The notes under the pieces were generated by a model that made no database searches, was not told where the DNA came from, and saw nothing but the letters and a program-made list of their open reading frames with translations. A stretch of DNA of 64,000 bases from Micromonospora solifontis (GTDB lineage Bacteria; Actinomycetota; Actinomycetes; Mycobacteriales; Micromonosporaceae). The translations under genes and the position numbers were made by a program. Of this stretch, positions 17,936-29,236 are shown one piece after another. The DNA lies in assembly GCF_003725545.1 (NCBI RefSeq), contig NZ_RJLN01000028.1, positions 1 through 64,000 of the forward strand, given 5' to 3'. The first letter of the stretch is position 1; every line of letters starts with the position of its first letter.

Positions 17936-18355
17936 ATGGCGAAGCCAGCCGACACCAGGACCGCCGGCCGCAAGCCGGTGGCGAAGGCCACCCGCAGCGC
18001 GGCGGAGACCGAGAAGATCCGGGCCGCGCTGGCGGCGCGGCGGGACGAACTGAATGCCGAGTACGATCAGACGCTGAGCGAGATCACCGAGCTGCAGCGC
18101 GACCGGCTGACCGACTCGGCCGGGGATGACCAGGCCGACACCGGCACCAAGACGTTCGAGCGCGAGCAGGAGATCTCCCTCGCCAACAGCATCAAAGAGC
18201 GGATCACGCAGGTCGAGCGCGCCCTGGAGCGGCTCGACGAGGGCGGGTACGGCTGGTGCGAGCGGTGCGGCAACCCGATCCCGGTGGAGCGGCTCGCCGC
18301 GTTCCCGTCGGCCACCCTCTGCGTGACCTGCAAGCAGCTGGAGGAGCGGCGCTGA
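17936..18355 (+). CDS. TraR/DksA C4-type zinc-finger protein
   Basis: A 139-aa protein. Its basic N-terminus is followed by a long helical region (about 30-95) and a four-Cys zinc finger: Cys108, Cys111, Cys129 and Cys132 (CERCGNPIPVERL ... CVTC). DksA/TraR proteins act on RNA polymerase through the secondary channel. Actinobacterial members of this type keep the zinc finger, but their targets are poorly known. GAGGGAG lies 6 nt before the ATG. It sits just before lspA, as in other actinobacteria. Confidence 0.88.
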   Translation: MAKPADTRTAGRKPVAKATRSAAETEKIRAALAARRDELNAEYDQTLSEITELQRDRLTDSAGDDQADTGTKTFEREQEISLANSIKERITQVERALERLDEGGYGWCERCGNPIPVERLAAFPSATLCVTCKQLEERR

Positions 18356-18421
18356 GACCGCTCCCCGGCGGCCTTGGTCGGACGGCGCGCCAGCGCCGTC
18401 GGGAGCGTCGATGGGGAGCAG

Positions 18422-19024
18422 ATGACCGCAGCACCGCCCGCCGGGTCCGGCACCGCTGAGTCGACCGGCGGCACGCCCCGCCGTAAGGCCGTCGGGGTTC
18501 TCCTCGGCGTCGCCGTGGCCGCCCTCGTCGCCGACCTGGTGACCAAGCAGCTGGCCCTGTCGTCCCTCACCGGCCGGGGCCCGGTGTCGCTGCTCGGCGG
18601 CGCCGTCTACCTCACCCTGACCCGCAACAGCGGCGCGGCCTGGAGCATCGGCTCCGACCACACCTGGGTCTTCCCGCTGATCACCGTCGCCGTGATCGGC
18701 TGGATCGCCTGGATGGCGCTGCGGCTGCGCTCGTTGCCCTGGGCCGTCTCGCTCGGCCTGGTGCTCGGCGGCGCCCTGGGCAACCTGACCGACCGGGTCT
18801 TCCGGGCGCCCGGGCACTTCGTCGGCCACGTGGTCGACATGGTCAGCCTCTTCGACCCGTACGGGCAGGTCTGGCCGGTGTTCAACCTGGCCGACAGCTC
18901 GCTGGTCTGCGGGGTGGTGCTGGCGGTGTTCCTGGAACTCACCGGCCGGCAGCGGGACGGCTCCCGGGCCACCGCCGAGCGGTCCGGTGACGCGCTGCCC
19001 GCCGACCAGCGGGAGCGGGCGTGA
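18422..19024 (+). CDS. lspA: Signal peptidase II LspA
   Basis: A membrane aspartyl protease that removes signal peptides from prolipoproteins after Lgt (encoded at 56.4 kb) has lipidated them. It is 200 aa with four helices. The catalytic pair is Asp139 (VVDMV) and Asp158 (FNLAD), and the family motif TRNSGAAW is near residue 69. The ATG at 18422 follows GGGGAG; a longer in-frame start at 18374 is less likely. Its stop overlaps the rluD GTG by 4 bp. Confidence 0.94.
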   Translation: MTAAPPAGSGTAESTGGTPRRKAVGVLLGVAVAALVADLVTKQLALSSLTGRGPVSLLGGAVYLTLTRNSGAAWSIGSDHTWVFPLITVAVIGWIAWMALRLRSLPWAVSLGLVLGGALGNLTDRVFRAPGHFVGHVVDMVSLFDPYGQVWPVFNLADSSLVCGVVLAVFLELTGRQRDGSRATAERSGDALPADQRERA

Positions 19025-19965
19025 CCTCCGTCTTCGCCGCCGGCGGCGACCACCGCTCCCTGCCCGTCCCGGACGGCCTCGACGGCATGCGCCTCGACCA
19101 GGCGGTGTCCCGGCTCTTCGGGCTCTCCCGGACCGCCGCGGCGGCGCTGGTCGACGCCGGGGACGCGCTGGTGGACGGCGCGGCCCGGCCCAACTCGCAC
19201 AAGGTCAAGGCGGGCTCCTGGCTGGAGGTCACGCTGCCCGCGCCGGCCGCCCCGCCGACCGTGGTGCCGCAGGCGGTGCCGGGCCTGACCGTGGTCTACG
19301 CCGACGACGACATCGTGGTGGTGGACAAGCCGGTCGGCGTGGCCGCCCATCCCAGCCCCGGCTGGACCGGCCCGACGGTGATCGGCGGGCTGGCCGCGAT
19401 CGGCCACCGGATCTCCACCAGCGGCGCGGCCGAGCGGCAGGGCGTCGTGCACCGGCTCGATGTGGGCACCACCGGCATCATGGTGGTGGCCAAGAGCGAG
19501 CAGGCGTACACCGCGTTGAAGCGGGCGTTCAAGTACCGCGAGGTGGAGAAGCGCTACCACGCCGTGGTGCAGGGCCACCCGGATCCGCTGCGCGGCACCA
19601 TCGACGCGCCGATCGACCGGCACCCGCACCACGACTACCGCTGGGCCGTGGTCTCCGGCGGCAAGCCGAGCATCACCCACTACGACACAATCGAGGCGTT
19701 CCCGGCGGCGAGCCTGCTCGACGTGCGGCTGGAGACCGGGCGTACCCACCAGATCCGGGTGCACTTCTCCAGCCTGCGCCACCCCTGCGTGGGCGACCTG
19801 ACCTACGGCGCCGACCCGACCCTCGCGGCCCGGCTCGGGCTGGCCCGGCAGTGGCTGCACGCCCGGTCGTTGAGCTTCCTGCACCCGCGCACCGGCGAGG
19901 AGGTCACGTTCGTCAGCGAGTACCCGGACGACCTGGCCCGGGCGCTGGAGATCCTCGGCGCCTGA
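19021..19965 (+). CDS. rluD: RluA/RluD family rRNA pseudouridine synthase
   Basis: Converts specific uridines in 23S rRNA to pseudouridine. It is 314 aa with an N-terminal S4 RNA-binding domain (about residues 20-75). The catalytic core carries HRLDVGTTG with catalytic Asp147. The late motif [11 protein letters not shown] is also present. GTG start overlapping lspA; the lspA-rluD pair is widely conserved. Naming it RluD rather than another RluA-family member is inference. Confidence 0.9.
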   Translation: MTSVFAAGGDHRSLPVPDGLDGMRLDQAVSRLFGLSRTAAAALVDAGDALVDGAARPNSHKVKAGSWLEVTLPAPAAPPTVVPQAVPGLTVVYADDDIVVVDKPVGVAAHPSPGWTGPTVIGGLAAIGHRISTSGAAERQGVVHRLDVGTTGIMVVAKSEQAYTALKRAFKYREVEKRYHAVVQGHPDPLRGTIDAPIDRHPHHDYRWAVVSGGKPSITHYDTIEAFPAASLLDVRLETGRTHQIRVHFSSLRHPCVGDLTYGADPTLAARLGLARQWLHARSLSFLHPRTGEEVTFVSEYPDDLARALEILGA

Positions 19966-20001
19966 ACCGCCCCACCGACCGTCCGACGAGGGATGACAAG
20001 C

Positions 20002-20853
20002 GTGCCCGCCGCCCGTTCCGCGCGAGCTCTCAGCTGGATCGCGCTCGCCTGCGCGGCGGTGGTGCTGGTGGTCGCCGTGGCGCAGCGGCGGGACGAGCCG
20101 GTGGGGGACCGGACGGTCGGGGAGGTCACCCGGGTCGGCGTGGCCGACGGCGACGACATCCCGGCCTACCTGCGCACCGCCGCCGGCGAGCTGGCCGGGC
20201 TCGCCGCCCCGGCGCCCGGCGCCTGGGCCCTGGTGTCGTTCGACGCGTACCTGACCCCCGCGCAGGCGGCCGCCGCGCTCGGTGGCACGCCGGTCTCGGC
20301 GGTGGTCGCCCGGGTGCCCCTGCCCGGGCGGCAGACCGAGATCGTCCGGCTCGCCGCGTTGCGGTTGCCCGACGACGTGGTCGCCGGGATGGCCGAGGTG
20401 GCCGCCCGCAAGGACCGGGAGGCCGCCGACTACCGGGCGCGCGCCGCCGCCCTGGCGGCCACCGCCGAACCCGGGCTGCGCCGGGTGTACGACACCGGTG
20501 CCGCGGTCGCGGCCCGGGAGGCGGCCGCCTACCGGGCGGCCTGCGCCTGCGTGTACGCCGCGGTGGTGCGGGACGCCCCGGACGCGCTGCGGGCCCTGGC
20601 CGCCCGTCCCGGCGTACGCGGGGTGGACCCCGCGCCGGAGGTGGGCCGCCTGGACCGCACGGTGTTCACTCCGCCGCTGCCCGAGCAGCGGGACGTGGCC
20701 CGGCCGCCGGCCGACAACGGACTGGCCGCTCCGACCCCGGGTCCCGGTATGGGCGATTCGTCGGAAGCCGCACCGACGGTGAGCGGATCCTCACCGCCCG
20801 GTGACCGGCCGCCGGCGGCCGCCCGGCCGCCCAATCCCGCTCCCACCTCCTGA
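20002..20853 (+). CDS. Membrane-anchored protein of unknown function
   Basis: Not recognised. It is 283 aa with one N-terminal hydrophobic helix (about residues 10-30) that could be an anchor or an uncleaved signal. A globular Ala-rich region (about 45-225) and a Pro/Gly-rich disordered tail follow. Two Cys residues close together (ACAC near residue 178) may form a disulphide. I prefer the GTG at 20002, which has GAGGG 9 nt upstream; the ATG at 19993 touches that site directly. It follows rluD by 36 bp. Confidence 0.7.
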   Translation: MPAARSARALSWIALACAAVVLVVAVAQRRDEPVGDRTVGEVTRVGVADGDDIPAYLRTAAGELAGLAAPAPGAWALVSFDAYLTPAQAAAALGGTPVSAVVARVPLPGRQTEIVRLAALRLPDDVVAGMAEVAARKDREAADYRARAAALAATAEPGLRRVYDTGAAVAAREAAAYRAACACVYAAVVRDAPDALRALAARPGVRGVDPAPEVGRLDRTVFTPPLPEQRDVARPPADNGLAAPTPGPGMGDSSEAAPTVSGSSPPGDRPPAAARPPNPAPTS

Positions 20854-20993
20854 GACACGCCCGGTGACGACCCCCGACCGGACCCGGCCGTGAGGAGACC
20901 CACCAGGGGATGTGCGAACCGGGGTGTGGTCCGAATAGGGTTTCGTTCGTAGCCTGTCAGGCGGAGATCGATGGGCTGGGGGAGGGCGAAGCC

Positions 20994-22469
20994 TTGGACG
21001 GCAGCGAGACCGGCTGGGGTCGGCAGGTTGAGCCGGCACCACGGTGGCGGGCGCTGCTCGACCGGGCGCGGCTCGGCGGACGCGGCGGAGAGCAGACTGA
21101 GGCGGACCGCCGGGCGGAGGAACGCCGGCCGCCGGCCGCCGAGCCGTTGCCCCGGCGCGCCGCCGGCACCGGCTGGACCGGTCGGGCGCAGCCGCCCGGG
21201 CAGCCGGTCGAGCCGGCGTACGGCGCCGAGCAGTCCTACCGGGTCGAGGCGACCTACCGGGTGGAGCCGGCCTACCGGCTCGAACCCGGGTACGGCGAAC
21301 CCGCCTACCGGGCGGAGCCCGCGTACCGCGCCGAGCCGGAGCCGCGCGCCGAGCCGGCGTGGCGGGCCGAGCCGGCCTACCCGCAGGACCATCCGGAGCC
21401 CGAGGTGCGTGGCCGGGGCACCGCGGCCGTCGACTCGCGGTACGCGCTGCTCGACAACGGCTACCGGCCCGAGCCGCCTCCGGCGGAGTCCCGGTACGCG
21501 CTGCTGGAACGCGGCCGCTACCGGCCGGACACCCACCCGGCGCCCGAGCCGGCCTACCCGGAGCCGATCGTGCCCGGCCCGGCGTACCCGGCGGCGGCCG
21601 AGGGCTATCCGGCCCGGGTGGAGCCGGCCCGGGTCGAGTGGCGCGCCCCGGAACCGGAGAGCGAACTCGAGCGGGCCGCCGGGGTGCTCCGGCGGGAGCT
21701 GGGCAGCCCGCGGGTGCTCGCGTTCGCCAACCCGAAGGGTGGGGTGCACAAGACCACCGCCACCGTGCTCGCCGCCGCCACCGTGGGCAGCGTCCGCGGC
21801 CGCGGGGTGCTCGCCTGGGACGACAACGAGCTGCGCGGCACGCTCGGCCTGCGCGCCGGCAGTGCCCGGCACGCCCGCACCATCCGGCACCTGGTCCACG
21901 ACCTCGCGCAGATCGAGATCCTGGAGGGCAACACGCTGCTGGAGCACCTCGACGACTACCTGCGGCACGCCTCGGACGGCTCGTACGACGTGCTCGCCGG
22001 CGAGGAGAGCCCCCGCTTCGCCCAGCGGCTGGACCAGTTCACCGTCAAGCGGGTGCTGGAGCTGCTGCGGCGGACCCACGACGTGGTCTGCGTGGACACC
22101 GGCAACAACGTGGAGAGCCCGAACTGGCGGACCGTCATGCAGGCCGCCGACCAGCTCGTGGTGACCACCGTGCCGCGCGAGGACGCCGCGTTCAGCGCGG
22201 ACTGGATGCTCGACCTGCTGCACGAGGTGGGCATGGGCGAGCTGGCCGACAACGCGGTCACCCTGATCTCGTGCCCGACACCGGGGCGCAGCTCGCTCCA
22301 GGACGACCTGGAGCGGCACTTCGCCACCCGCACCCGCGCGGTGGCGGTGGTGCCGTACGACCCGGCCCTGGAGACCGGTTCCTCGATCGAGTACCACCAG
22401 CTCCAGGCGGAGACCCGGCAGGCGTGGCTCAAGGCCGCCGCGGTGATGCTGGAACCGTTCGCGCACTGA
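20994..22469 (+). CDS. ParA/MinD-like ATPase with repetitive N-terminus
   Basis: A P-loop ATPase of the ParA/MinD class, 491 aa from TTG 20994, which has GGAGGG 7 nt upstream. Residues about 60-220 are a low-complexity region rich in Glu-Pro-Ala-Tyr-Arg repeats. The ATPase domain begins near residue 240. Its deviant Walker A reads PKGGVHKTT (247-255), with His252 where the family has Gly; both signature Lys residues (248 and 253) remain. VCVDTGNN is the Walker B region. No parB lies nearby, so it is probably not the chromosome-partition ParA. It may position a membrane or secretion complex; partners are unknown. Confidence 0.78.
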   Translation: MDGSETGWGRQVEPAPRWRALLDRARLGGRGGEQTEADRRAEERRPPAAEPLPRRAAGTGWTGRAQPPGQPVEPAYGAEQSYRVEATYRVEPAYRLEPGYGEPAYRAEPAYRAEPEPRAEPAWRAEPAYPQDHPEPEVRGRGTAAVDSRYALLDNGYRPEPPPAESRYALLERGRYRPDTHPAPEPAYPEPIVPGPAYPAAAEGYPARVEPARVEWRAPEPESELERAAGVLRRELGSPRVLAFANPKGGVHKTTATVLAAATVGSVRGRGVLAWDDNELRGTLGLRAGSARHARTIRHLVHDLAQIEILEGNTLLEHLDDYLRHASDGSYDVLAGEESPRFAQRLDQFTVKRVLELLRRTHDVVCVDTGNNVESPNWRTVMQAADQLVVTTVPREDAAFSADWMLDLLHEVGMGELADNAVTLISCPTPGRSSLQDDLERHFATRTRAVAVVPYDPALETGSSIEYHQLQAETRQAWLKAAAVMLEPFAH

Positions 22470-22517
22470 CCGCCACCGCCGCCCCCGCGGCGGCCCGCCG
22501 CCTGAGAGGATCACCGG

Positions 22518-23486
22518 GTGAGTCCGGACACCCCTGATCCCGAGCGTGCCGCCGACCGCCCGTCCGGCCGGCCGGAGACCTCCGCCCGCCCCCCGTCCGG
22601 TCCCGACCGGCCGTCTCGTGACGCCCCGGCCGGCTCCGGTGGGACGAGCGCCGGGCCGGCCGACGGCCCGACCCGGGCCGGGACCGCCGGCGCCGCCGGG
22701 GTCGACGGACCGGCCGAGGGCTTCGCGCCGCTCGACGCCGGGCACCCGCCGGGCGCGGACCCCCTCGCCGGATACCCGGGCCTGGTCGGCGGGGCAGCCG
22801 GCTGGCCGCCCGCCACCGACCGGCCCACCGACCGGCTCCGCGCGGTCGGCCTCACCCTGGCCGTCGCGCTGCTGGTGAGCGTGCTGGGCGCGCCGCTGGG
22901 CGTGCTCTGGGCGGCCGTGGCACCGGGCACCCCGGTGCGGAAGACCGCCGAGGGTGCGATCTACGCCACCCCGCAGCCGGAACAGCCGGTCGCCGCCGAC
23001 GGCTGGTTCAGCCTGCTCGGGCTCGGCTTCGGGTTGCTCGTCGCGATCGCGCTCTGGGTGCTGCTGCGCCGCCGGCGCGGGCCGGTCGGCCTGCTCGCCG
23101 GGGTGCTCGGCGGGATCGGCGCGGCGGTGGCGGCCTGGCAGGTGGGCCGCCGGATCGGGCTCGGCACGTACCACCGGCTGCTGGCCACCGCGCCGGACGG
23201 GACGGCCTTCACCAAGCCGGCCGACCTGCGGGCCGGCGGGATCGACTGGTACGCGCTGCTGCCCGTGCCGCACGGCAACCTGCTGCTGCCCGCGTTCGGC
23301 GCGGCCGTGATGTACACCCTGCTGGCCGGCTGGTCGCGGTGGCCGTCGCTGCGCCCGGAGCCGGAACTCGGCGCCGGCTGGCCCGGTCCGGGACCCGACG
23401 GCGGCTGGCCCGGTCCGGGGCCCGACGGCGGCTGGCCGCCCGGGCCGGGGATCAGTTCGGCGCCGGGGGACCAGCCAGCTCGTTGA
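22518..23486 (+). CDS. DUF2567-type actinobacterial membrane protein
   Basis: A 322-aa protein with a 110-residue disordered Pro/Gly/Ala N-terminus. About four transmembrane helices follow (near residues 114-136, 160-178, 186-206 and 255-275). The tail is Gly/Pro/Trp-rich and built of a 9-residue repeat. The loop GTYHRLLATAPDGTAFTKPADLRAGG faces the outside in this type. GTG start with GAGAGGA 7 nt upstream. Its 3' end overlaps the convergent LON-domain gene by 35 bp. Function unknown. Confidence 0.72.
   Translation: MSPDTPDPERAADRPSGRPETSARPPSGPDRPSRDAPAGSGGTSAGPADGPTRAGTAGAAGVDGPAEGFAPLDAGHPPGADPLAGYPGLVGGAAGWPPATDRPTDRLRAVGLTLAVALLVSVLGAPLGVLWAAVAPGTPVRKTAEGAIYATPQPEQPVAADGWFSLLGLGFGLLVAIALWVLLRRRRGPVGLLAGVLGGIGAAVAAWQVGRRIGLGTYHRLLATAPDGTAFTKPADLRAGGIDWYALLPVPHGNLLLPAFGAAVMYTLLAGWSRWPSLRPEPELGAGWPGPGPDGGWPGPGPDGGWPPGPGISSAPGDQPAR
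23376..23429 (+). repeat. 27-bp tandem repeat, two full copies
   Basis: Two in-frame 27-bp units starting GGCTGGCCCGGTCCGGG (23376-23402 and 23403-23429) differ at one base. A partial third copy follows. They encode the GWPGPGPDG repeats at the end of the preceding membrane protein. Confidence 0.9.
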
Positions 23487-24156
23487 GCGGGACCGGGACG
23501 GCCCGGACCTGGCGCAGCAGGGCCGCCTCCCGGTTGAGCAGCCGCAGCTCGGCGCGGAGCCGGGCGGCGGTGTCGTCGATGGCGAGCAGCCGCTGCCGGT
23601 CGGCGACGGTCAGCGCGGCGGTCGCGGCGACCAGGTGCGACAGCACGGTCGGGTCCTCCGGCAGCTGCTCGGAGATCTCCTGCGGGTCCGGCCGGATCAG
23701 GCTCAGGTACTGCCGGAACACCGAGATCACCCGGGCCGCCAGCAGGCCGGCCATCTCGTCCGGGCCGGCCGGCTCGGGCAGCCACTCCACCTCGGCGGTC
23801 AGGTACGGCGCGGTGCCGGAGTCGACCTCGGCGATGCGGAACCGGCGCCGGCCCACGGTCACGATGTCGAACCCGCCGTCGGCCAGCTCGGTGACCTGCC
23901 GCAGCTCGGCGGTGCAGCCCACCTCGTGCAGCGTGACCTCCCCGCCGCCCAGGCTCGGCCGGCCCGGCGGCCCGCCCGGGGCGACCTCCCAGCCCGCCTG
24001 GATCGCCACCACCCCGAACTCGCGGGGCGCCCCCTCGGGCAGCCCGACGAGGTGGCGCACCAGCGCCCGGTAGCGCTCCTCGAAGATGTGCAGCGGGAGG
24101 ACCAGCCCGGGGAAGAGGACCGTCCCCAGCGGGAACACCGGCAGCCGTGCGGTCAC
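23452..24156 (-). CDS. LON substrate-binding domain protein
   Basis: A 234-aa protein that is essentially a stand-alone Lon N-terminal (PUA-like) domain without ATPase or protease. The N-terminus [26 protein letters not shown] is diagnostic. A helical part follows at about 140-225. Stand-alone LON proteins are widespread; their role is uncertain. The GTG at 24156 is chosen because TACGCT lies 7 nt upstream and the conserved domain begins there. It is divergent from hisD, with 107 bp between. Confidence 0.88.
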   Translation of the reverse strand: MTARLPVFPLGTVLFPGLVLPLHIFEERYRALVRHLVGLPEGAPREFGVVAIQAGWEVAPGGPPGRPSLGGGEVTLHEVGCTAELRQVTELADGGFDIVTVGRRRFRIAEVDSGTAPYLTAEVEWLPEPAGPDEMAGLLAARVISVFRQYLSLIRPDPQEISEQLPEDPTVLSHLVAATAALTVADRQRLLAIDDTAARLRAELRLLNREAALLRQVRAVPVPLNELAGPPAPN

Positions 24157-24163
24157 GGGTCCG

Positions 24164-24169
24164 AGCGTA
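24164..24169 (-). promoter_or_regulatory. Probable -10 box of the LON-domain gene
   Basis: TACGCT on the minus strand ends 7 nt before the GTG at 24156, consistent with a leaderless transcript. Confidence 0.5.
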
Positions 24170-24250
24170 TCCCGATCTCGGTCGGGCGGCGTGTCCCGGC
24201 TCACCGTCCCGGCGTACGGGCGGCGCGGGCCGGCTCGCGGGCCGGCCGCC

Positions 24251-24256
24251 TAGACT
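24251..24256 (+). promoter_or_regulatory. Probable -10 box of the his operon
   Basis: TAGACT lies 7 nt upstream of the hisD GTG (24264), implying a leaderless his mRNA. There is therefore no room for a histidine leader peptide or attenuator. Confidence 0.6.
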
Positions 24257-24263
24257 CGCAAGG

Positions 24264-26653
<2,390 letters not shown>

Positions 26654-26708
26654 TGGGAGCGCGGGGAGTGAGCGTGCGAGCCCCGCAGTCGCGACCGAAA
26701 GGCGAGCA
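26654..26708 (+). repeat. Recurrent operon-junction element, copy A
   Basis: A 55-bp spacer between hisC and hisB with GAGCGCGGGGAGTGAGC and, 5 bases later, GAGCCCCGCAGTCGCGA, ending in AAAGGCGAG, which can serve as the hisB ribosome site. Two other copies lie at 27321-27378 and 45876-45929. Confidence 0.85.
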
Positions 26709-27320
26709 ATGAGCCGGACCGCCCGGGTGGAGCGGATCACCAAGGAGACCAAGGTCCTCGTCGAGATCGACCTCGACGGCACCGGCAAGGCCGACATCGA
26801 GACCGGGGTCGGCTTCTATGACCACATGCTGCACCAGATCGCCCGGCACGGCGGCTTCGACCTGACCGTGCACACCGTCGGCGACCTGGAGATCGACGCC
26901 CACCACACCATGGAGGACACCGCGCTCGCCCTGGGCGCCGCGTTCGACCAGGCGCTGGGGGACAAGGCCGGCATCCGCCGGTACGGCTCGGCCACCGTCC
27001 CGATGGACGAGGTGCTGGTCCGGGCCGCGGTCGACCTCTCCGGGCGGCCGTACGTGGTGCACGACGAGCCGCCGCTCGCGCCGTACATCGGGCCGGTCTA
27101 CCCGACCAGCATGACCCGGCACATCTGGGAGTCCTTCGGCCAGGCGGCCCGGATCACGCTGCACGTGGACGTGTTGCGAGCGGCCCGTCCGGGCGGCCAC
27201 CCGGACGCCCACCACGTGGTCGAGGCGCAGTTCAAGGCCGTCTCCCGCGCGCTGCGCGAGGCCGTCGGGATCGACCCGCGCAGCGCCGGCGTGGTGCCGA
27301 GCACCAAGGGCGCGCTCTGA
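26709..27320 (+). CDS. hisB: Imidazoleglycerol-phosphate dehydratase HisB
   Basis: A Mn-dependent dehydratase of step 6 in histidine synthesis, monofunctional as in other actinobacteria. It is 203 aa. Metal-binding motifs DHMLHQIARHGGFDL and DAHHTMED are present, with the mirrored C-terminal set GGHPDAHHVVEAQFKA. The end, SAGVVPSTKGAL, is standard. ATG with a ribosome site from the recurrent element upstream. Confidence 0.96.
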   Translation: MSRTARVERITKETKVLVEIDLDGTGKADIETGVGFYDHMLHQIARHGGFDLTVHTVGDLEIDAHHTMEDTALALGAAFDQALGDKAGIRRYGSATVPMDEVLVRAAVDLSGRPYVVHDEPPLAPYIGPVYPTSMTRHIWESFGQAARITLHVDVLRAARPGGHPDAHHVVEAQFKAVSRALREAVGIDPRSAGVVPSTKGAL

Positions 27321-27378
27321 TGAGCGCGAGGAGTGCAGCGAAGCGGAGCCCCGCAGTCGCGAATGGAAGGGGGCTCTG
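27321..27378 (+). repeat. Recurrent operon-junction element, copy B
   Basis: The spacer between hisB and the 56-aa membrane protein gene contains GAGCGCGAGGAGTGCAGCG, then the invariant core GAGCCCCGCAGTCGCGA, and ends with GGAAGGGGG as the next ribosome site. Confidence 0.85.
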
Positions 27379-27549
27379 ATGGGGGCGGCGCTGCCCACGC
27401 TGCTGCTGATCCTGGCCGGCGTGCTGGTCGGGGGGACGTGGTCGCTGCACAAGCAGGGCGCCCCGCGGGCCGCGGTGGTGATCACCGGCCTGCTGGCCGT
27501 GCTGGCCACCGTCGGCGGGCTGCTCCGGCTGCTACCCGGGGAGGGATGA
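27379..27549 (+). CDS. 56-aa membrane protein inside the his operon
   Basis: A small gene encoding two hydrophobic helices (about residues 4-22 and 32-52) joined by a short loop SLHKQGAPRAA. It is supported by GGAAGGGGG about 6 nt before the ATG. Its TGA overlaps the hisH start, so hisH translation is probably coupled to it. No family recognised. It could be a regulatory or membrane-tethering protein, or simply a bystander. Confidence 0.75.
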   Translation: MGAALPTLLLILAGVLVGGTWSLHKQGAPRAAVVITGLLAVLATVGGLLRLLPGEG

Positions 27550-28175
27550 TGGGCAAGCGGGTCGTGGTGCTCGACTACGGTTCGGGCAACCTGCGCTCGG
27601 CCGAGCGGGCCCTGGAGCGGGCCGGCGCCGATGTCACGGTGACCGACGACCTGGCCGCCGCCGCCGAGGCCGACGGCCTGGTGGTGCCGGGGGTGGGCGC
27701 GTTCGCCGCCTGCATGGCCGGGATCGAGGCGCTCGGCGCCGGTCCGGTCATCGCCGAGCGGGTCGCCGCGGGCCGCCCGGTGCTCGGCATCTGCGTCGGC
27801 ATGCAGGTGCTCTTCGAGCACGGCGACGAGCACGGCGTGGTGACCAAGGGGCTGGGCCTGCTGCCCGGCGGGGTGACGCGGCTGCCCGCGCGGCGGCTGC
27901 CGCACATGGGCTGGAACACCGTGCAGGCCCCGGCGGGCTCGGTGCTCTTCGCCGGCCTGCCGGCGGATGCCCGGTTCTACTTCGTCCACTCCTACGGGGT
28001 GACCGACCTGACGGGGCTGGCCGCCGCGGGCGCGGCGGTGACGACCGCCGAGCACGGGACGGGCTTCGTCGCGGCGGTGGAGCGGGGTCCGCTCTCCGCG
28101 GCCCAGTTCCACCCCGAGAAGTCGGCCGACACCGGCGCCGCGCTGCTGCGCAACTGGCTGGGCACGCTTGAGTAA
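27549..28175 (+). CDS. hisH: Imidazole glycerol phosphate synthase, glutaminase subunit HisH
   Basis: A class I glutamine amidotransferase supplying ammonia to HisF. It is 208 aa. The catalytic triad is Cys82 (GICVGMQ), His188 and Glu190 (QFHPEKS). The N-terminus is VVLDYGSGNLRS. Two adjacent ATGs (27546 and 27549) are possible; the second leaves a better gap from GGGAGGG. The partner hisF is not adjacent but 3.5 kb downstream. Confidence 0.95.
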   Translation: MGKRVVVLDYGSGNLRSAERALERAGADVTVTDDLAAAAEADGLVVPGVGAFAACMAGIEALGAGPVIAERVAAGRPVLGICVGMQVLFEHGDEHGVVTKGLGLLPGGVTRLPARRLPHMGWNTVQAPAGSVLFAGLPADARFYFVHSYGVTDLTGLAAAGAAVTTAEHGTGFVAAVERGPLSAAQFHPEKSADTGAALLRNWLGTLE

Positions 28176-28491
28176 GGACCGGGCCCGCCGCCGGGCGGCC
28201 CGCGAGGCCCGGCTGGCGGCGGAGCGCGCCGTGCGGCTGCGCCGGGTGGCCCGCCGGGAGCGGCGCCGCGCCGTGGTACGCCGGCTGACCCCGAAGCTGC
28301 GCCGGGGACGAACCGGCCGGTTGAGCCGGCACACCCGGGGCGAGCGCACGGCGATCGTGCTGCTCACCGGGGTGGCGCTGGCCGGCATCTGGAGTTTCGT
28401 CGACGATCTGGCGCTGCGGCTGGCGCTGGTCGTGCTGTTGCTGCTGGTCCTGCCGGCGATCGTGGTGATCGCCCTGGACCGTCGGACCTGA
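28168..28491 (+). CDS. Small Arg-rich two-helix membrane protein
   Basis: Unrecognised, 107 aa. The first 60 residues are strongly basic (many Arg, predicted helix). Two hydrophobic segments follow (about 64-80 and 82-102). TTG start overlapping the last 8 bases of hisH, so expression is coupled to it. It precedes hisA by 16 bp and is clearly part of the operon. The basic stretch could bind nucleic acid or phospholipid; that is inference. Confidence 0.72.
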   Translation: MSKDRARRRAAREARLAAERAVRLRRVARRERRRAVVRRLTPKLRRGRTGRLSRHTRGERTAIVLLTGVALAGIWSFVDDLALRLALVVLLLLVLPAIVVIALDRRT

Positions 28492-28507
28492 ACCGAGGAG
28501 AAGAGCG

Positions 28508-29236
28508 TTGAGCCTCACCCTGTTGCCCGCCGTGGACGTCGCCGACGGCCAGGCCGTCCGGCTCGTGCAGGGCGCCGCCGGCAGCGAGACCGCGTACGGC
28601 GACCCGATCGAGGCGGCCCTCGCCTGGCAGTCCGACGGCGCGGAGTGGATCCACCTGGTCGACCTGGACGCCGCGTTCGGCCGCGGCTCGAACGCCCACC
28701 TGCTCGCCGAGGTGGTCCGGCAACTCGACGTGAAGGTCGAACTCTCCGGTGGGATCCGGGACGACGAGTCGTTGCAGGCCGCGCTGGGCACCGGGGCGGC
28801 CCGGGTGAACATCGGCACCGCCGCGCTGGAGAACCCGCAGTGGTGCGACCGGGTCTGCGGCGAGTACGGCGACCGGGTGGCGATCGGGCTGGACGTGCGG
28901 GGCCGTACCCTCTCCGCGCGCGGCTGGACCCGCGACGGCGGCGACCTGTACGAGGTGCTGGAGCGGCTGGACAAGGCCGGTGCCGCCCGGTACGTCGTCA
29001 CCGACATCACCAAGGACGGCACCATGCGCGGGCCGAACCTGGACCTGCTCCGCGAGGTCTGCGCGCGCACCGACGCGCCGGTGATCGCCTCGGGCGGTGT
29101 CTCCACGCTGGACGACCTGCGTGCCCTGGCGACCCTGGAGGCGGTCGGCGTGGAGGGCGTGATCGCCGGCAAGGCGCTCTACGCGGGCGCGTTCACCGTC
29201 GCGGAGGCGCTGGCCACCCTGCGGGACGCGGCGTGA
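28508..29236 (+). CDS. priA: Phosphoribosyl isomerase HisA, probably bifunctional PriA
   Basis: A (beta/alpha)8-barrel that isomerises ProFAR to PRFAR in histidine synthesis. It is 242 aa, with catalytic Asp10 (AVDVADG) and Asp166 (TDITKDGT) and the phosphate-binding loops SGGIRDD and ASGGVS. In actinobacteria lacking trpF, PriA also performs the TrpF reaction. The trp cluster in this window has no trpF, which supports the dual role. TTG start with GAGGAGAAG upstream; the stop overlaps the ridA-like gene. Confidence 0.92.
   Translation: MSLTLLPAVDVADGQAVRLVQGAAGSETAYGDPIEAALAWQSDGAEWIHLVDLDAAFGRGSNAHLLAEVVRQLDVKVELSGGIRDDESLQAALGTGAARVNIGTAALENPQWCDRVCGEYGDRVAIGLDVRGRTLSARGWTRDGGDLYEVLERLDKAGAARYVVTDITKDGTMRGPNLDLLREVCARTDAPVIASGGVSTLDDLRALATLEAVGVEGVIAGKALYAGAFTVAEALATLRDAA

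Noticed and set aside
24157-24263. Histidine attenuator or T-box before hisD.
   Set aside because: The -10 lies 7 nt before the GTG, leaving no leader in which such a structure could form.
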